A program made the position numbers and the translations under genes. This document shows positions 48,263 through 58,084 of a stretch of 64,000 bases of DNA, piece after piece. This DNA is from an uncultured Candidatus Entotheonella sp. (GTDB lineage: Bacteria; Tectomicrobia; Entotheonellia; Entotheonellales; Entotheonellaceae). Under the pieces are notes generated by a model, which was given only the letters and a program-made list of their open reading frames with translations, was not told where the DNA came from and ran no database searches. The stretch lies in contig OY282375.1 in the NCBI GenBank assembly GCA_958295825.1, positions 2,403,489 to 2,467,488 of the forward strand, given 5' to 3'. Position 1 is the stretch's first letter. Every line of letters starts with the position of its first letter.

Positions 48263-49498
48263 TCACGCCTCCGGCAACGGCGTGTCGTCTTCCAGAACGC
48301 CTTCCTGCATCAACGCGGCAATATCAGCGTCGGACATGCCGAGGATGTCGCGGCAGACCTGGGCGGTGTGCTGGCCGAGGAGCGGGGCAGGGGAGCGGTG
48401 TTTGGGGGCGGCGGCAGAGAGATGGAACTCGGAACGCTGTACGGGGTGGCGGCCGACCTCGGGGTGATCCAGGTAGACGAAGTGGCCGCGGTGGGCCAGT
48501 TGCGGGTCTTCGATGACGTCGCGGTTGGTCTGCACGACGCCCGCCGGCACACCAGCCGCTTGCAGGGTGTGCATCAGGTCGTGAGCGTCCCAGCCCTGGG
48601 TCCATTCGGCAAGCAGACCATCCAGGGCGTCTTCATGGGCCTTGCGGGCCAGCTGGGTGGCGAAACGCGCTGCCTGGCTCCAGGCAGGGTGCTCCATGGC
48701 CCCACATAGGGCCTGCCAATGCGCCTCGGAGAGGCAGGCGATGGTGCACCAGCGGTCGTCGTCGCCTTGGCAGGGGTAGGCGCCGTGCGGCGCGGCGCTG
48801 GGATGGCGGTTACCGCAGCGTTCGGCTTCCCGCCCCATCATGGCCCATTCCACAACGGGCGGGGCGAGGAAGTGCAGGGAGGCTTCGAGCTGCGAAATGT
48901 CGATGTGCTGGCCGCGTCCGGTGCGGCGACGGTAGTCCAGGGCTGCGACGATAGTGGGGATGGCGAAGCGCGGCACGATGAAATCCGTGTACGCGCCGTA
49001 CGGATTGGTCGGTGGCCGGTCCGGCCAGCCGGTCAGGCCGGTCATACCGCTGAGCGACGACAGCACCGGGCCGAAACCCGGCTGCCGCGAATGCGGACCA
49101 CCGCGGCCCAGCATGGAGGTGCTGAACAAGATGATCTCGGGCTTGATAGCGCACAGGTCGTCGTAGCCGAGGCCCCATTTCTCCAGCGTGCCGGGGGTGA
49201 AATTCTCGGTCACCAAGTCGGCCCAGGCAACGAACCGCTTGACGATTTCCACCCCTTGGGGGTGCGCCATATTCAGGCCGAAGCCGAATTTGTTGGCGTT
49301 GTAATTGGCGTAGTAGGCGCTGCGGTTCGGTCCGCGCACGTCGCCGCCAAAAGGCGGGGCGCTGCGCAGCACCTCGGGGCGCAGCTTGGATTCGACGCGC
49401 ACCACCGTGGCGCCGTATTCCGCCAGATAGCTCGTGGTCATGGGACCGACCGCCACCCAGCAGAAATCCAGAACCTTCAGGCCCTCCATGGGTCGCAT
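48263..49498 (-). CDS. CaiB/BaiF (family III) CoA-transferase, first
   Basis: 411 residues from ATG 49498 (CGGAGG six bases upstream; a GTG at 49513 overlaps the previous gene by 4). Motifs: LKVLDFCWVAVGPMTTSYLA, EYGATVVRVESKLRPEVLR, ANKFGFGLNMAHPQGVEIVK, ENFTPGTLEKWGLGYDDL. Family III enzymes move CoA between carboxylic acids, with an aspartate nucleophile. Pairs with the next gene; such tandem pairs often form heteromers acting on succinyl-CoA and a dicarboxylate. Confidence 0.88.
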   Translation of the reverse strand: MRPMEGLKVLDFCWVAVGPMTTSYLAEYGATVVRVESKLRPEVLRSAPPFGGDVRGPNRSAYYANYNANKFGFGLNMAHPQGVEIVKRFVAWADLVTENFTPGTLEKWGLGYDDLCAIKPEIILFSTSMLGRGGPHSRQPGFGPVLSSLSGMTGLTGWPDRPPTNPYGAYTDFIVPRFAIPTIVAALDYRRRTGRGQHIDISQLEASLHFLAPPVVEWAMMGREAERCGNRHPSAAPHGAYPCQGDDDRWCTIACLSEAHWQALCGAMEHPAWSQAARFATQLARKAHEDALDGLLAEWTQGWDAHDLMHTLQAAGVPAGVVQTNRDVIEDPQLAHRGHFVYLDHPEVGRHPVQRSEFHLSAAAPKHRSPAPLLGQHTAQVCRDILGMSDADIAALMQEGVLEDDTPLPEA

Positions 49499-49509
49499 GC
49501 AGACCTCCG

Positions 49510-50781
49510 TCACACGGCGTTGAATTCCCGCAGTCGCACCAATTCATGAGGCTGCAGGCCAAGTTCGTCAACGTAAACGGCGCGGTTGTGCTCGCCGACC
49601 ATTGGCGGCGGGTAGCGGAATCCAAGGGGGCAGGCGCTGGCATTGGCAAACGGGCCCGGCAGAATCAGCGGTTCCTCAAACGCGGCGTGCGGTACCTGCT
49701 GAAAGTAGTCGCGCGCTGCCAACTGCGGGTTGCCGTAAATGTCCCGCGGCGTGGCCACCGGAAACAGCAGGATACGTCGGGCCACCGCCCCATCGAAGAG
49801 TTCCTGCTTGCTGTGGCTGCGTATGAAGCGTTCGACCACCGGCACGATGCGCTCCAGCATCTCGAGGCTGATGGTGCCGTAGCCCCACTGGGTGAAATCC
49901 AGGCTCTCCAAGTAGGCGTCGCCCATGCCCTCCTCGGCCATCCACTGCACGAAGTTGTTGACACTTGCGCCGGCACCGGCGCCGCCCGAGAACTGGAAGT
50001 TCACGAAGCCGTCGCGGCACGGCCACGTAATGCGCATGTAGGTGGTGGAACCCGTCTGCCGATACGAGCCCTGGCGCTTGATGATCCCCCCATCCAGCAC
50101 ATAGCTCTGCGGCGCGTTGGCCAGCGCCCGGGTCACGGCTTCCTGGCACGACACGTCAACGTACTGCCCGGCGCCGGCGAGCGTGCGGTGGGCATGCGCC
50201 AGCATCGCTCCGGTAGCCCCGGCGGCAGCCCCGTGCAGGTAGAAATGCGGAAAGCCGACGCGCACCGGCGGGCGGTCCGGATCGCCCGTGACGTACATCA
50301 AGCCGGCCATGCCGATGCCGACCAGATCAGGCGCTTGATAGCCGGCGTACGGACCCGACTGCCCGAACGGCGTGATGGACGCGACGATCAGCGAGGGGTT
50401 GATCTCGGCGAGCTCGGCATAGCCAAGCCCCAGGGACGCCAGTTCTCCGGGGAGACCCGATTCCACCAGAAAGTCGGCGGTCGGCAGCAGGCGTTTCAGC
50501 AGGGCTTGCCCGTCGGCGGTGTGGAGATTGAGGGTGATGCTGCGTTTGTTGGCCGCGTAGGACCACCAGAACAAGCTGCTGTCTGGCCCCGGCTCGTCTT
50601 GGTAGAAAGGGCCGACGCGACGCGCCGAGCTACCGCCCGGGGGCTCGACCTGGATCACGTCGGCGCCCAGGTCGGCGAGGATTTTACCACATAGGATGCC
50701 GCGCTCGTCGGTCAGGTCCAGAACCCGATAGGGGCTGAGCATGCCTTCCCGGTCGGGACGATACGCCGACTCACTCGCCAC
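49510..50781 (-). CDS. CaiB/BaiF (family III) CoA-transferase, second
   Basis: 423 residues: [80 protein letters not shown]. The stop and the start of the other transferase lie together, and its own start overlaps the end of aroC by 11 bases, so aroC and both transferases are one transcription unit read leftward. Confidence 0.88.
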   Translation of the reverse strand: MASESAYRPDREGMLSPYRVLDLTDERGILCGKILADLGADVIQVEPPGGSSARRVGPFYQDEPGPDSSLFWWSYAANKRSITLNLHTADGQALLKRLLPTADFLVESGLPGELASLGLGYAELAEINPSLIVASITPFGQSGPYAGYQAPDLVGIGMAGLMYVTGDPDRPPVRVGFPHFYLHGAAAGATGAMLAHAHRTLAGAGQYVDVSCQEAVTRALANAPQSYVLDGGIIKRQGSYRQTGSTTYMRITWPCRDGFVNFQFSGGAGAGASVNNFVQWMAEEGMGDAYLESLDFTQWGYGTISLEMLERIVPVVERFIRSHSKQELFDGAVARRILLFPVATPRDIYGNPQLAARDYFQQVPHAAFEEPLILPGPFANASACPLGFRYPPPMVGEHNRAVYVDELGLQPHELVRLREFNAV

Positions 50782-51886
50782 GCCGCACCTCGACCGCCGG
50801 ACCCGGCACGCCGCACTGCCCCTGCTGGCGCAGGTAGTGGTCGGCCAGCACCAGGGCGATCATGGCCTCGACCATGGGCACGGCGCGCGGCAGCACGCAC
50901 GGGTCGTGCCGTCCCTTGGCAGCCAGCATGGCGGCTTCGCCATCGTCCGTCACGGTCTCCTGCGCCTTGGCAATGGTGGCGGTGGGCTTGAAAGCAACGC
51001 GCATAAGCAGCGACTCGCCGATGCTGATACCGCCCTGCACGCCGCCGGAGTGATTGGTGCGGGTGCGCACCTGGCCGTCTCGCATCTCGAACGGGTCGTT
51101 GTGGGCGCTGCCGGTCAGCGTGATGCCGGCAAACCCGGAACCGATCTCAAACCCCTTGGAGGCCGGCAGCGACATCAGCCCCTTGGCCAAGTCCGCTTCC
51201 AGCTTGTCGAACACCGGCATGCCCCAGCCGGCAGGCACGCCGCGCGCCACCGCTTCCACCACGCCGCCGAGCGAATCGCCTTGGCGGCGCGCCCAGTCGA
51301 TGCGTTCGATCATGGTTTCGGCACAGACGGCGTCCGGGCAGCGGGCGATGTTCGCCTCCACCTGTTCCGGCGTCACCGTGCCGGGGTCGACCTCGGCTTG
51401 CAGGTGCTGGATCTGCTTGACGTAGGCGATCACCTCGGTGCCGCAGCACTCGCGCAGCAGCTTCTTCGCAATGGCCCCGGCCGCCACGCGTCCGATGGTC
51501 TCCCGCGCGCTGGCCCGGCCGCCGCCCTGCCAGTTGCGGATGCCGTATTTGGCGTCGTAGGCGTAATCGGCGTGCGAGGGCCGGTACATGTGCTGAAAGG
51601 GCGCGTAGTGCTGCGGTTTGGCGTCGGTGTTGTGCACCAGAATGAGGATCGATGTGCCGAGCGTCTGCCCCTCGAAGACGCCGGAGAGGATCTCGCACAC
51701 GTCGCCTTCCTGGCGCTGCGTGGTGATGCGGCTCTGCCCCGGTCGCCGACGGTCCATCTCTACCTGGATATCGTCCGGCGACAGCGCCAAGCGCGGCGGA
51801 CAGCCGTCCACGACCACGCCCACCGCGCCACCGTGCGACTCCCCCCACGTGGTGATGCGGAAGAGATGACCGAAACTGTTCCCCAT
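50771..51886 (-). CDS. aroC: Chorismate synthase
   Basis: 371 residues, full length. All signature segments are present: [100 protein letters not shown] and [20 protein letters not shown]. Makes chorismate from 5-enolpyruvylshikimate-3-phosphate using reduced flavin. AAGGGAG before ATG 51886. Being upstream of CoA-transferases is unusual for aroC. Confidence 0.96.
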   Translation of the reverse strand: MGNSFGHLFRITTWGESHGGAVGVVVDGCPPRLALSPDDIQVEMDRRRPGQSRITTQRQEGDVCEILSGVFEGQTLGTSILILVHNTDAKPQHYAPFQHMYRPSHADYAYDAKYGIRNWQGGGRASARETIGRVAAGAIAKKLLRECCGTEVIAYVKQIQHLQAEVDPGTVTPEQVEANIARCPDAVCAETMIERIDWARRQGDSLGGVVEAVARGVPAGWGMPVFDKLEADLAKGLMSLPASKGFEIGSGFAGITLTGSAHNDPFEMRDGQVRTRTNHSGGVQGGISIGESLLMRVAFKPTATIAKAQETVTDDGEAAMLAAKGRHDPCVLPRAVPMVEAMIALVLADHYLRQQGQCGVPGPAVEVRRGE

Positions 51887-52099
51887 GGGCTCCCTTTTCC
51901 TTAACGATCAGGCAGGCTGTCGTGATGGGTCGATGGATGGATAACGAGGCGGCATTGTAGCCGCACCCTCCAGGGTCGCGCAACTCGTGTGCGGGCGAGC
52001 CGTGAAGCGGCCGACCAGACGACCGGCCTCATCGGGAAAACTGCGCCGGAGACACGGCGCCTGATTTGGCGACGCTTGGTGGTGAGGGGGTCACGAGGG
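51887..52099. other. No gene seen
   Basis: Spacer between a small coiled-coil gene and aroC; likely holds the aroC promoter. Confidence 0.35.
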
Positions 52100-52384
52100 T
52101 TATTCCTCCGTTTCCGGTTCTCTCGCCGCTTCGAGAACGTCTATCCGTGCGCCTAGCTTGGTGGTGTCTTCGCGGTTCCGCGCCGTCTCGCGGATCATTT
52201 CCGTGCGCAGGTCGGCGATGTCTATCCGGATCTCGGCCAGGACCTTGTGTACGTCGGCAACTTCCTGTCTGACATCGGCGACTTCCTGCCTGACGTCGGC
52301 AACGTCGCTCCAGATCGTCCATAACAGGACGATTACGGCCGCGGCGGCTGCAATGACTGTCCAGAACTCGCTACGATTCATGTG
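52100..52384 (-). CDS. Small anchored coiled-coil protein
   Basis: 94 residues from ATG 52384: one N-terminal helix (FWTVIAAAAAVIVLLWTIW) followed by a heptad-like coil with a VADVRQE repeat (VADVRQEVADVRQEVADVHK) and an acidic tail. Function unknown; probably inner-membrane anchored. Confidence 0.55.
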   Translation of the reverse strand, partial: HMNRSEFWTVIAAAAAVIVLLWTIWSDVADVRQEVADVRQEVADVHKVLAEIRIDIADLRTEMIRETARNREDTTKLGARIDVLEAAREPETEE

Positions 52385-52640
52385 TCTTCGTCCCTCGATC
52401 GTATGTCCCCATCGCACCCTCCATGCGCGCCATTATCCAGCGTGCTTGGTTCGGTGCCCACCCCACCCTGTGGCGGCTGGGATACCGCTGTATCTCTGTA
52501 CACGTTTGTGTCCAGGGCGAGGCCGGTCTGCGGGAGCGTCCGCCCGCCGCGTCGCTACTGGCGGCCGTCTAACCCATGTTCAACTCCTCCGGCGTTTTGG
52601 TAAACGTCTCTCTGTGATTCTAAACCAAGTGGGTGATGCG
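52385..52640. other. No gene seen
   Basis: Spacer between the coiled-coil gene and the IS cluster; no motif recognised. Confidence 0.35.
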
Positions 52641-52645
52641 TATTA

Positions 52646-52932
52646 TTAGAGCATTTTCGGACCATACTGCCTTATATCCTGTATTGCTGAAATAATGGCT
52701 GCATTCCTCAGGGGAAAACGCCTCCAGAGCAGTGGCAATGGCCGATTCCAATCCGTCAACGGTTCGCACTGCTGCCTTGCGAAGCAACGCCTTGAGCTTC
52801 GCGAATGCCTGCTCAATGGGTGCGTCCGGTGCTGAGATAGGTCTGCATCCATCGTACGGCGGTGCGTGACATGCCGCCTTCGATGGCGCGGATGACCCGA
52901 ATACGGAGGTCTTGAGATAGGTACGCTGCCAT
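52646..52932 (-). pseudogene. IS630 transposase deletion derivative
   Basis: MAAYLSQDLRIRVIRAIEGG and VRWMQTYLSTGRT (N-terminal HTH) are fused to the last part of the transposase (PIEQAFAKLKALLRKAA, SAIATALEAFSPEEC, then YF). More than half of the gene, including two catalytic aspartates, is deleted. Same IS type as those at 54255-56287. Confidence 0.8.
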
Positions 52933-53009
52933 GGCTGCTGGCCCCCTGTCGAATCTTGTGGCGTGTTGAGGATGGATTCGGATGAGACAGAATATCATTA
53001 ACCATGCTA

Positions 53010-53857
53010 GGCTCAGGACCTATAAAAGGGTATCATGGGGCTTGTGATGAGAGTCAACACGCTGACGCCACTAGGAGAGCGATCATGTCCGAGCACCACT
53101 TCTGGCTGTCCGACGACCAGGTTGACCGACTCAAGCCCCTGTTACCCAACAAGGTGCGCGGCGTCCCACGCGTCGATGACCGAAAGATCATCAGCGGCAT
53201 CATCCACGTCATCCGCTATGGGCTGAAGTGGCGCGACGCGCCCGCCTGTTACGGACCCCACAAGACGCTCTACAATCGCTTCGTGCGCTGGAGCAGGGCC
53301 GCGGTCTTCGACCGCATCTTCCAAGCCCTGGCTGCCGAAAGCACCACCACCAAGACGGGCATGATCGATAGCACCCATCTCAAAGCGCATCGCACCGCCG
53401 CCAGCCTGCTCAAGGGGGGGGCTTTTCCACGCCAGATCGGACGCACCCGGGGTGGGCTGAACTCGAGGCTCCACGCCGTCTGCGACGGCGATGGCAAGCC
53501 CGTCGTGCTGCGGTTGACGGCGGGGCAGGTCAGCGACTACCGCGGGGCTGATACGGTACTTGAGGCCCTCCCGAAAGCCGCTGTCCTGATAGCCGACAAG
53601 GGTTATGACAGCGACAGGTTGCGCGAGGCCCTTGCCGAACGTGGCGTCAAGTCCTGCATTCCAGGCCGCGCCAAGCGCAAAGAGCCGAATTGTCTACGAC
53701 ACCGAGTTGTACAAGAGCCGCAACCTCATTGAGCGCCTGTTTGGCAGGCTGAAGGATTGTCGCCGCATCGCCACTCGTTACGACCGCTGTGCGCATACGT
53801 TCTTCAGCGCCATCTGCATAGCTGCCACGGTTAGTTTCTGGTTATGAGTCCTGAGCC
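53010..53857 (+). mobile_element. IS5-family element, copy 3
   Basis: Bounded by GGCTCAGGACC and GAGTCCTGAGCC with TA on both sides (53008-53009 and 53858-53859), a clean TA target duplication. The most complete copy of this IS in the window. Confidence 0.9.
53085..53847 (+). pseudogene. IS5-family transposase, copy 3, one frameshift
   Basis: One continuous frame from MSEHHFWLSDDQVDRLKPLL through GMIDSTHLKAHRTAASL, the G8 tract (53414-53421), LNSRLHAVCDGDGKPVVLRL and LIADKGYDSDRLREALAERG. At 53687 one base is missing (GAGCCGAATTG), so the YDTELYKSRNLIERLFGRLK part with the catalytic Glu is in another frame, ending SFWL at 53847. Confidence 0.88.
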
Positions 53858-53860
53858 TAG

Positions 53861-54208
53861 GACGCCTCGAAAAATGACTCACTGGCGGATAAAGCCGGCG
53901 TGAATGGACGGCCCTGGCGTCATGGTGACAGAGAATAAACGGCGGTTTGCATGGTGATGGCGCGTCCCGACAGGGGCCATGACGCTTTCAAAGAGGGTAT
54001 CCAGTACATCCCACTGCCCCCCTTTAGCGTGAATCCACCACCGCCATGCGAACCAACGTCCCGCCCAGGTCGTTGCGCTGCGTCCCGAAGACATGCTCTA
54101 CTCGAGCCCGAAACCGGGAACGACTCCTGTTGCCCGCTTTCTCCCAATCACGCATCGGATGGTTGCGATAGCCCTGGCTCTCACCTTCGCTTCAGTGGCT
54201 TCCGACCG
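53861..54208. other. Spacer with transposase debris
   Basis: No intact gene. The part 54050-54195 is an old transposase remnant, described separately. Confidence 0.4.
54050..54195 (-). pseudogene. IS5-type transposase C-terminal remnant
   Basis: Reads NHPMRDWEKAGNRSRSRFRA then RVEHVFGTQRNDLGGTLVRM. The R-VEHxFG-x3-x-GG-x-x-x-R block is the conserved end of IS5-group transposases. Different from the other IS5-family copies here; the flanks have decayed. Confidence 0.6.
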
Positions 54209-54294
54209 CTAGAGCAATTTCGGTTCTAGTTGTACTACCATGGTATCCTGGCTAGAGCAATTTCGGTTCTAGTTGTACTATCATGGTATCCTGG
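54209..54294. repeat. Two tandem 43-bp units (IS630 left end)
   Basis: Each unit begins CTAGAGCAATTTCGGTTC and ends GGTATCCTGG; they differ at one base. Each carries the left inverted repeat of the IS630 element, so the left end is duplicated. Confidence 0.85.
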
Positions 54295-55294
54295 CTAGCT
54301 TGAGTCGTCTTTCCTACCGCTTTCCCACAGGAGACCTCCAACCATGGCAGCTTACCTGTCCCAAGACCTCCGACTGCGCGTCATCCGAGCCGTCGAAAGC
54401 GGCCTGTCACGAAACGCCGCCGCCAAACGATTCGGTATCAGTGCCGCCAGCGCCGTCAGGTGGATGCAGGCCTACCTCAGCACCGGACGCACCCAGGCAA
54501 AACCCTGTGGCGGCGGCCGTCGCTCCAGGCGCATCGAAGCACAGGCCGACTTTCTCAGGGCTGCCGTACACCAGACGCCCGACATCACCCTCGCCGAACT
54601 CCAACAACGCCTGCGCAGCGAGCGGGGTGAGACCTTCGCCATCAGCACCCTGCACGAGTTCTTCCGACACCACGGCATCACGTTGAAAAAAAGACGGCGC
54701 ACGCCCGTGAGCAGGAGCGTGATGACATAGCCGCAAGGCGACAAGCCTGGGCTGCCATGCAGCCCCACCTTGAGGCGACGAAACTCGTCTTTATCGATGA
54801 GACCGGAGCGACTATCAACATGGCCAGGCGGCGGGGCCGTTCGCCGCGTGGCAAGCGCTGCCGGGCGTCCGTTTCACACGGTCATTGGAAGACCACCACG
54901 CTGGTGTGCGGCTTGCGTCTGGATGGTCTCACGGCGCCCATGGTCATCGACGGCGCCGCCTTTCGTGCCTACGCCAGCACCCTATTGGGTCCGAGTCTTC
55001 GCGTCGGCGACATCGTTGTGCTGGCTAACCTTGCGGCTCACAAAGTTCAAGGGGTCCGCGAAGCGCTCGGCGAGTCGGGAGCCACGCTGTTGTACCTGCC
55101 GCCGTACTCACCGGATTTCAATCCGATTGAGCAAGCGTATGCGAAGCTCAAGGCGTTGCTTCGCAAGGCTGCAGCACACACCGTTGACGGCCTGGAGTCA
55201 GCCATCGCCACGGCCCTGGAGGCGTTTTCACCTGAGGAATGCGCCAACTACTTCACCCATGCAGGATATAAAACAATATGATCCGAATATGCTC
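54255..55294 (+). mobile_element. IS630-family element, copy 1
   Basis: Inverted ends GAGCAATTTCGGTTC and GATCCGAATATGCTC (right end 55280-55294), each flanked by TA, the standard IS630 target. Confidence 0.85.
54344..55281 (+). CDS. IS630-family transposase, two-frame gene, catalytic Asp lost
   Basis: The first frame (54344-54730) has the HTH region MAAYLSQDLRLRVIRAVESG and NAAAKRFGISAASAVRWMQA. At the A7 tract near 54687-54694 a -1 shift would give KKKTAHAREQERDDIAARRQ and join the second frame, LVFIDETGA to the end at 55281. IS630 elements are known to use such slippage. The D34E motif is damaged: the second aspartate, expected in VVLDN, is alanine (VVLANLAAHK); the Glu of NPIEQAYAKLK is 34 residues later as expected. 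So it is probably catalytically dead. Confidence 0.8.
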
Positions 55295-55297
55295 TAG

Positions 55298-56287
55298 CTT
55301 GAGTCGTCTTTCCTACCGCTTTCCCACAGGAGACCTCCAACCATGGCAGCTTACCTGTCTCAAGACCTCCACCTGCGCGTCATCCGAGCCGTCGAAAGCG
55401 GCCTGTCACGAAACGCCGCCGCCAAACGATTCGGTATCAGTGCCGCCAGCGCCGTCAGGTGGGTGCAGGCCTACCTCAGCACTGGACGCACCCAGGCAAA
55501 ACCCTGCGGCGGCGACCGTCGCTCCGGGCGCATCGAAGCACAGGCCGACTTTCTCAGGGCTGCCATACACCAGACGCCCGACGTCACCCTCGCCGAACTC
55601 CAACAACGCCTGTGCAGCGAGCGGGGTGAGACCTTCGCCATCAGCACCCTGCACGAGTTCTTCCGACGCCACGGCATCACGTTGAAAAAAAGACGGCGCA
55701 CGCCCGTGAGCAGGAGCGTGATGACATAGCCGCAAGGCGACAAGCCTGGGCTGCCATGCAGCCCAGGCTTGAGGCGACCAAGCTCGTCTTTATCGATGAG
55801 ACCGGAGCGACTACCAACATGACCAGGCGGCGGGGCCGTTCGCCGCGCGGCAAGCGCTGCCGGGCGTCCGTTTCACACGGTCATTGGAAGACCACCACGC
55901 TGGTGTGCGGCTTGCGTCTGGATGGTCTCACGGCGCCCATGGTCATCGACGGCGCCATGGATGGCGCCGCCTTTCGTGCCTACGCCAGCACCCTATTGGG
56001 TCCGAGTCTTCGCGTCGGCGACGTCGTTGTGCTGGCTAACCTTGCGGCTCACAAGGTTCAAGGGGTCCGCGAAGCGCTCGGCGAGTCGGGAGCCACGCTG
56101 TTGTACCTGCCGCCGTACTCACCGGATTTCAATCCGATTAAGCAAGCGTATGCGAAGCTCAAGGCGTTGCTTCGCAAGGCTGCAGCACACACCGTTGACG
56201 GCCTGGAGTCGGCCATCGCCACGGCCCTGGAGGCGTTTTCACCTGAGGAATGCGCTAACTACTTCACCCATGCAGGATATAAAACAA
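55298..56287 (+). mobile_element. IS630-family element, copy 2, without end repeats
   Basis: Directly repeats 54298-55277 but begins right after the right end of copy 1 and lacks both terminal repeats. Looks like a tandem duplication, not an independent insertion. Confidence 0.8.
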
Positions 56288-56298
56288 CGCAATCATAA
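55343..56298 (+). pseudogene. IS630-family transposase, copy 2
   Basis: About 97% like copy 1, same A7 slippage site. Shares the Asp-to-Ala change (VVLANLAAHK) and in addition has Lys in place of the catalytic Glu (NPIKQAYAKLK). It also has a four-residue duplication (IDGAMDGAAF). Inactive. Confidence 0.82.
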
Positions 56299-56299
56299 G

Positions 56300-56599
56300 T
56301 TATGGGCTTAATAGTATGCCCTGCTGTGTACCTCGCGCAACCGCTCCAGGCGTGTCAAACCCTTTGCCGTCCAAGATTTCCGGCACCGATCGCATCTGCA
56401 TGCGCGGGTACTTTAGGCACAACACGTCCATATCACCTGCCTCGGCCATGAAGCGCCGGAAGTTTTGCTCCTTGCGGTCGCCCAGTTTTTCCATGATGAC
56501 CAGCCCAGCCAGCAGGGCGTCGTCGTTTTCAAGCACGCCGCGCAAAGCGCGCAGGTCACGGATTGATACATCCTGCCCACCCTTCACTTCAATCGCCAT
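56300..56599 (-). pseudogene. C-terminal nuclease-like domain of a DPPF-type DNA methyltransferase, fragment
   Basis: 99 residues: MAIEVKGGQDVSIRDLRALR, GVLENDDALLAGLVIMEKLG, KYPRMQMRSVPEILDGKGFD. This is the C-terminal restriction-endonuclease-like (VKGG) domain of the methyltransferase family whose N-terminal part lies at 1-852. The upstream part is missing, replaced by the right end of transposon copy B nine bases before the first codon. Confidence 0.7.
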
Positions 56600-56607
56600 G
56601 CTTTGCA

Positions 56608-56631
56608 GGGGAATTACATACTTGACACAAC
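56608..56631. repeat. Right terminal inverted repeat of transposon copy B
   Basis: Starts GGGGAATTACATACTTGACA; the nuclease stop codon (TAG) lies at its inner edge. Confidence 0.9.
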
Positions 56632-57341
56632 TACAATCGCTCCTTTTTCAGGTAGAGCCTGCATACCGTCAGGGGTGGAATGCGAAACGTCGTGCCATGA
56701 TTGCGTAGCCCATCACTGCCTGGCGTCATTTCCCGACAATCGAAATCCAACGCGATCGTCCCCCTGACCAATTCGTAGACGAAATCGGCAAGGTGAAAGG
56801 TCTCATAGGCGTCAGCATGCAGAAACCGGACGCTTTGTCCTTGCCGCTCGCCCTTCACCAATAACAGGCGGCGCAGCTTCGCCCCCGCCGCCGCTACCAG
56901 TTCTTCAGGCGCCCAATAGGGAACAGGGCCGTTACCCTTGACTGGACGCACAACGACTTGCCCTGCATCGTTCACGACACGAAACAGGTCAGACTTACCC
57001 CTGATGGTGTGGCGAAAACTGCGGCGGCCTTCGCGTCTCTGATGCCATAGCGCCGCACCATGTAGCGCATGATAGCCTCCGGACCGTCTGCTTCCTTGTG
57101 GAACAACGTCACCAAGTGAGTGCGCCCAGAATGCCACTTGAGTTTCCAGCTTGCCGCGTCCGGTATATCCTTGTGAGCCTGCCGTGGTGCCCAGCAGGTC
57201 TTCCAGTAACAGCCCTGGCGCGCCTGAGCCGTTGTCGCGCGGACCTTTTGGCATGTCATGCCACCCATGCGCAATGACGGCGCGCATACGCTCAAACAGT
57301 TCCTTACGGGTCTTGGGCGGACTGCCCGGGAAGTCGGTCAT
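56631..57341 (-). pseudogene. MvaI/BcnI-like restriction endonuclease, copy B
   Basis: MTDFPGSPPKTRKELFERMR to GLLLEDLLGTTAG, then a one-base shift; HKDIPDAASWKLKWHSGRTH and LVTLFHKEADGPEAIMRYMV are in the next frame. After AAAVF the frame returns (FRHTIRGKSDLFRVVNDAGQ, VKGNGPVPYWAPEELVAAAG, GLRNHGTTFRIPP). The last shift (GTTTTCGCC) is shared with copy A. MvaI/BcnI enzymes cut CCWGG/CCSGG-type sites; specificity here is unknown. Confidence 0.82.
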
Positions 57342-58084
57342 CGGATCATCCTTCTGACAGCGTTGATTCGCTCGCTTGCCAGCTTGCAGTAATCAGCAGA
57401 GATTTCCATGCCGATCCATGCCCGACGCGCCATCTCCGCAGCCATTGCGGTGGTGCCTGAACCGATGAACGGATCAAGGACGATCTGCCCAGTTGTAGAA
57501 TTGATGCAACGCTGTGCAAGCTCGACCGGAAAGGGCGCGGGATGTGGGTTGTTGGCTTCCTGGGGAATGCGCCACACGTCGCCAAGCGCATTTGCCTTCG
57601 GCGCGAGGCGAAAGTTGGGCTTGGCAATCAGATAGATGACTTCATAACGTGGGCAAGAAGTAGCCAGGATTAAAGTTCAGGCCGCCGCTACGTTGCCAGA
57701 TGATGATCTGGCGCACGGGAAAAAGCCCTGTACGATGTCCGCCCTGTCTTGTAGCAGGCCACCTTGTACGCGCCACTTGTGGTCGTAGAATATAGCGCCG
57801 TCTTCTCTGAGCACGCGCATCATGGCGCGCAAGCAACCCTGCTGCCAGGCTACGTATTCATCGTGCGGCATGGCGTCGTTGTGCCCGGCGTAGCCCTTCA
57901 CCAGTTCTGCTCTCTCCCATTTGCCGCCGCGCCCGTCTTTCAAGCCGTTACCCGTGCTGTTCCTGATGTTATATGGCGGACTGGTGACAATCACGTCCAC
58001 AGAACCAACTGGCATCTTGTCCATGAGTTTCACGCAATCCCCGTGATGCACTTTGCTGAGCCATTGTCCCATGATCTCCTTCAT
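57338..58084 (-). pseudogene. Beta-class DNA methyltransferase, copy B
   Basis: MKEIMGQWLSKVHHGDCVKL, then VGSVDVIVTSPPYNIRNS (motif IV), YVAWQQGCLRAMMRVLREDG, GLNFNPGYFLPT, DVWRIPQEANNPHPAPFPVE and VLDPFIGSGTTAMAAEMARR (motif I). Two defects: two extra T in CAGGGCTTTTTCCC (near 57720; copy A has three T and reads through) and the ACGTTATGAAG shift shared with copy A. The stop overlaps the nuclease start by ATGA. Confidence 0.82.

Noticed and set aside
56316..56708. Plus-strand frame over the methyltransferase fragment and transposon end
   Set aside because: Antisense of 56300-56599 and of the terminal repeat.
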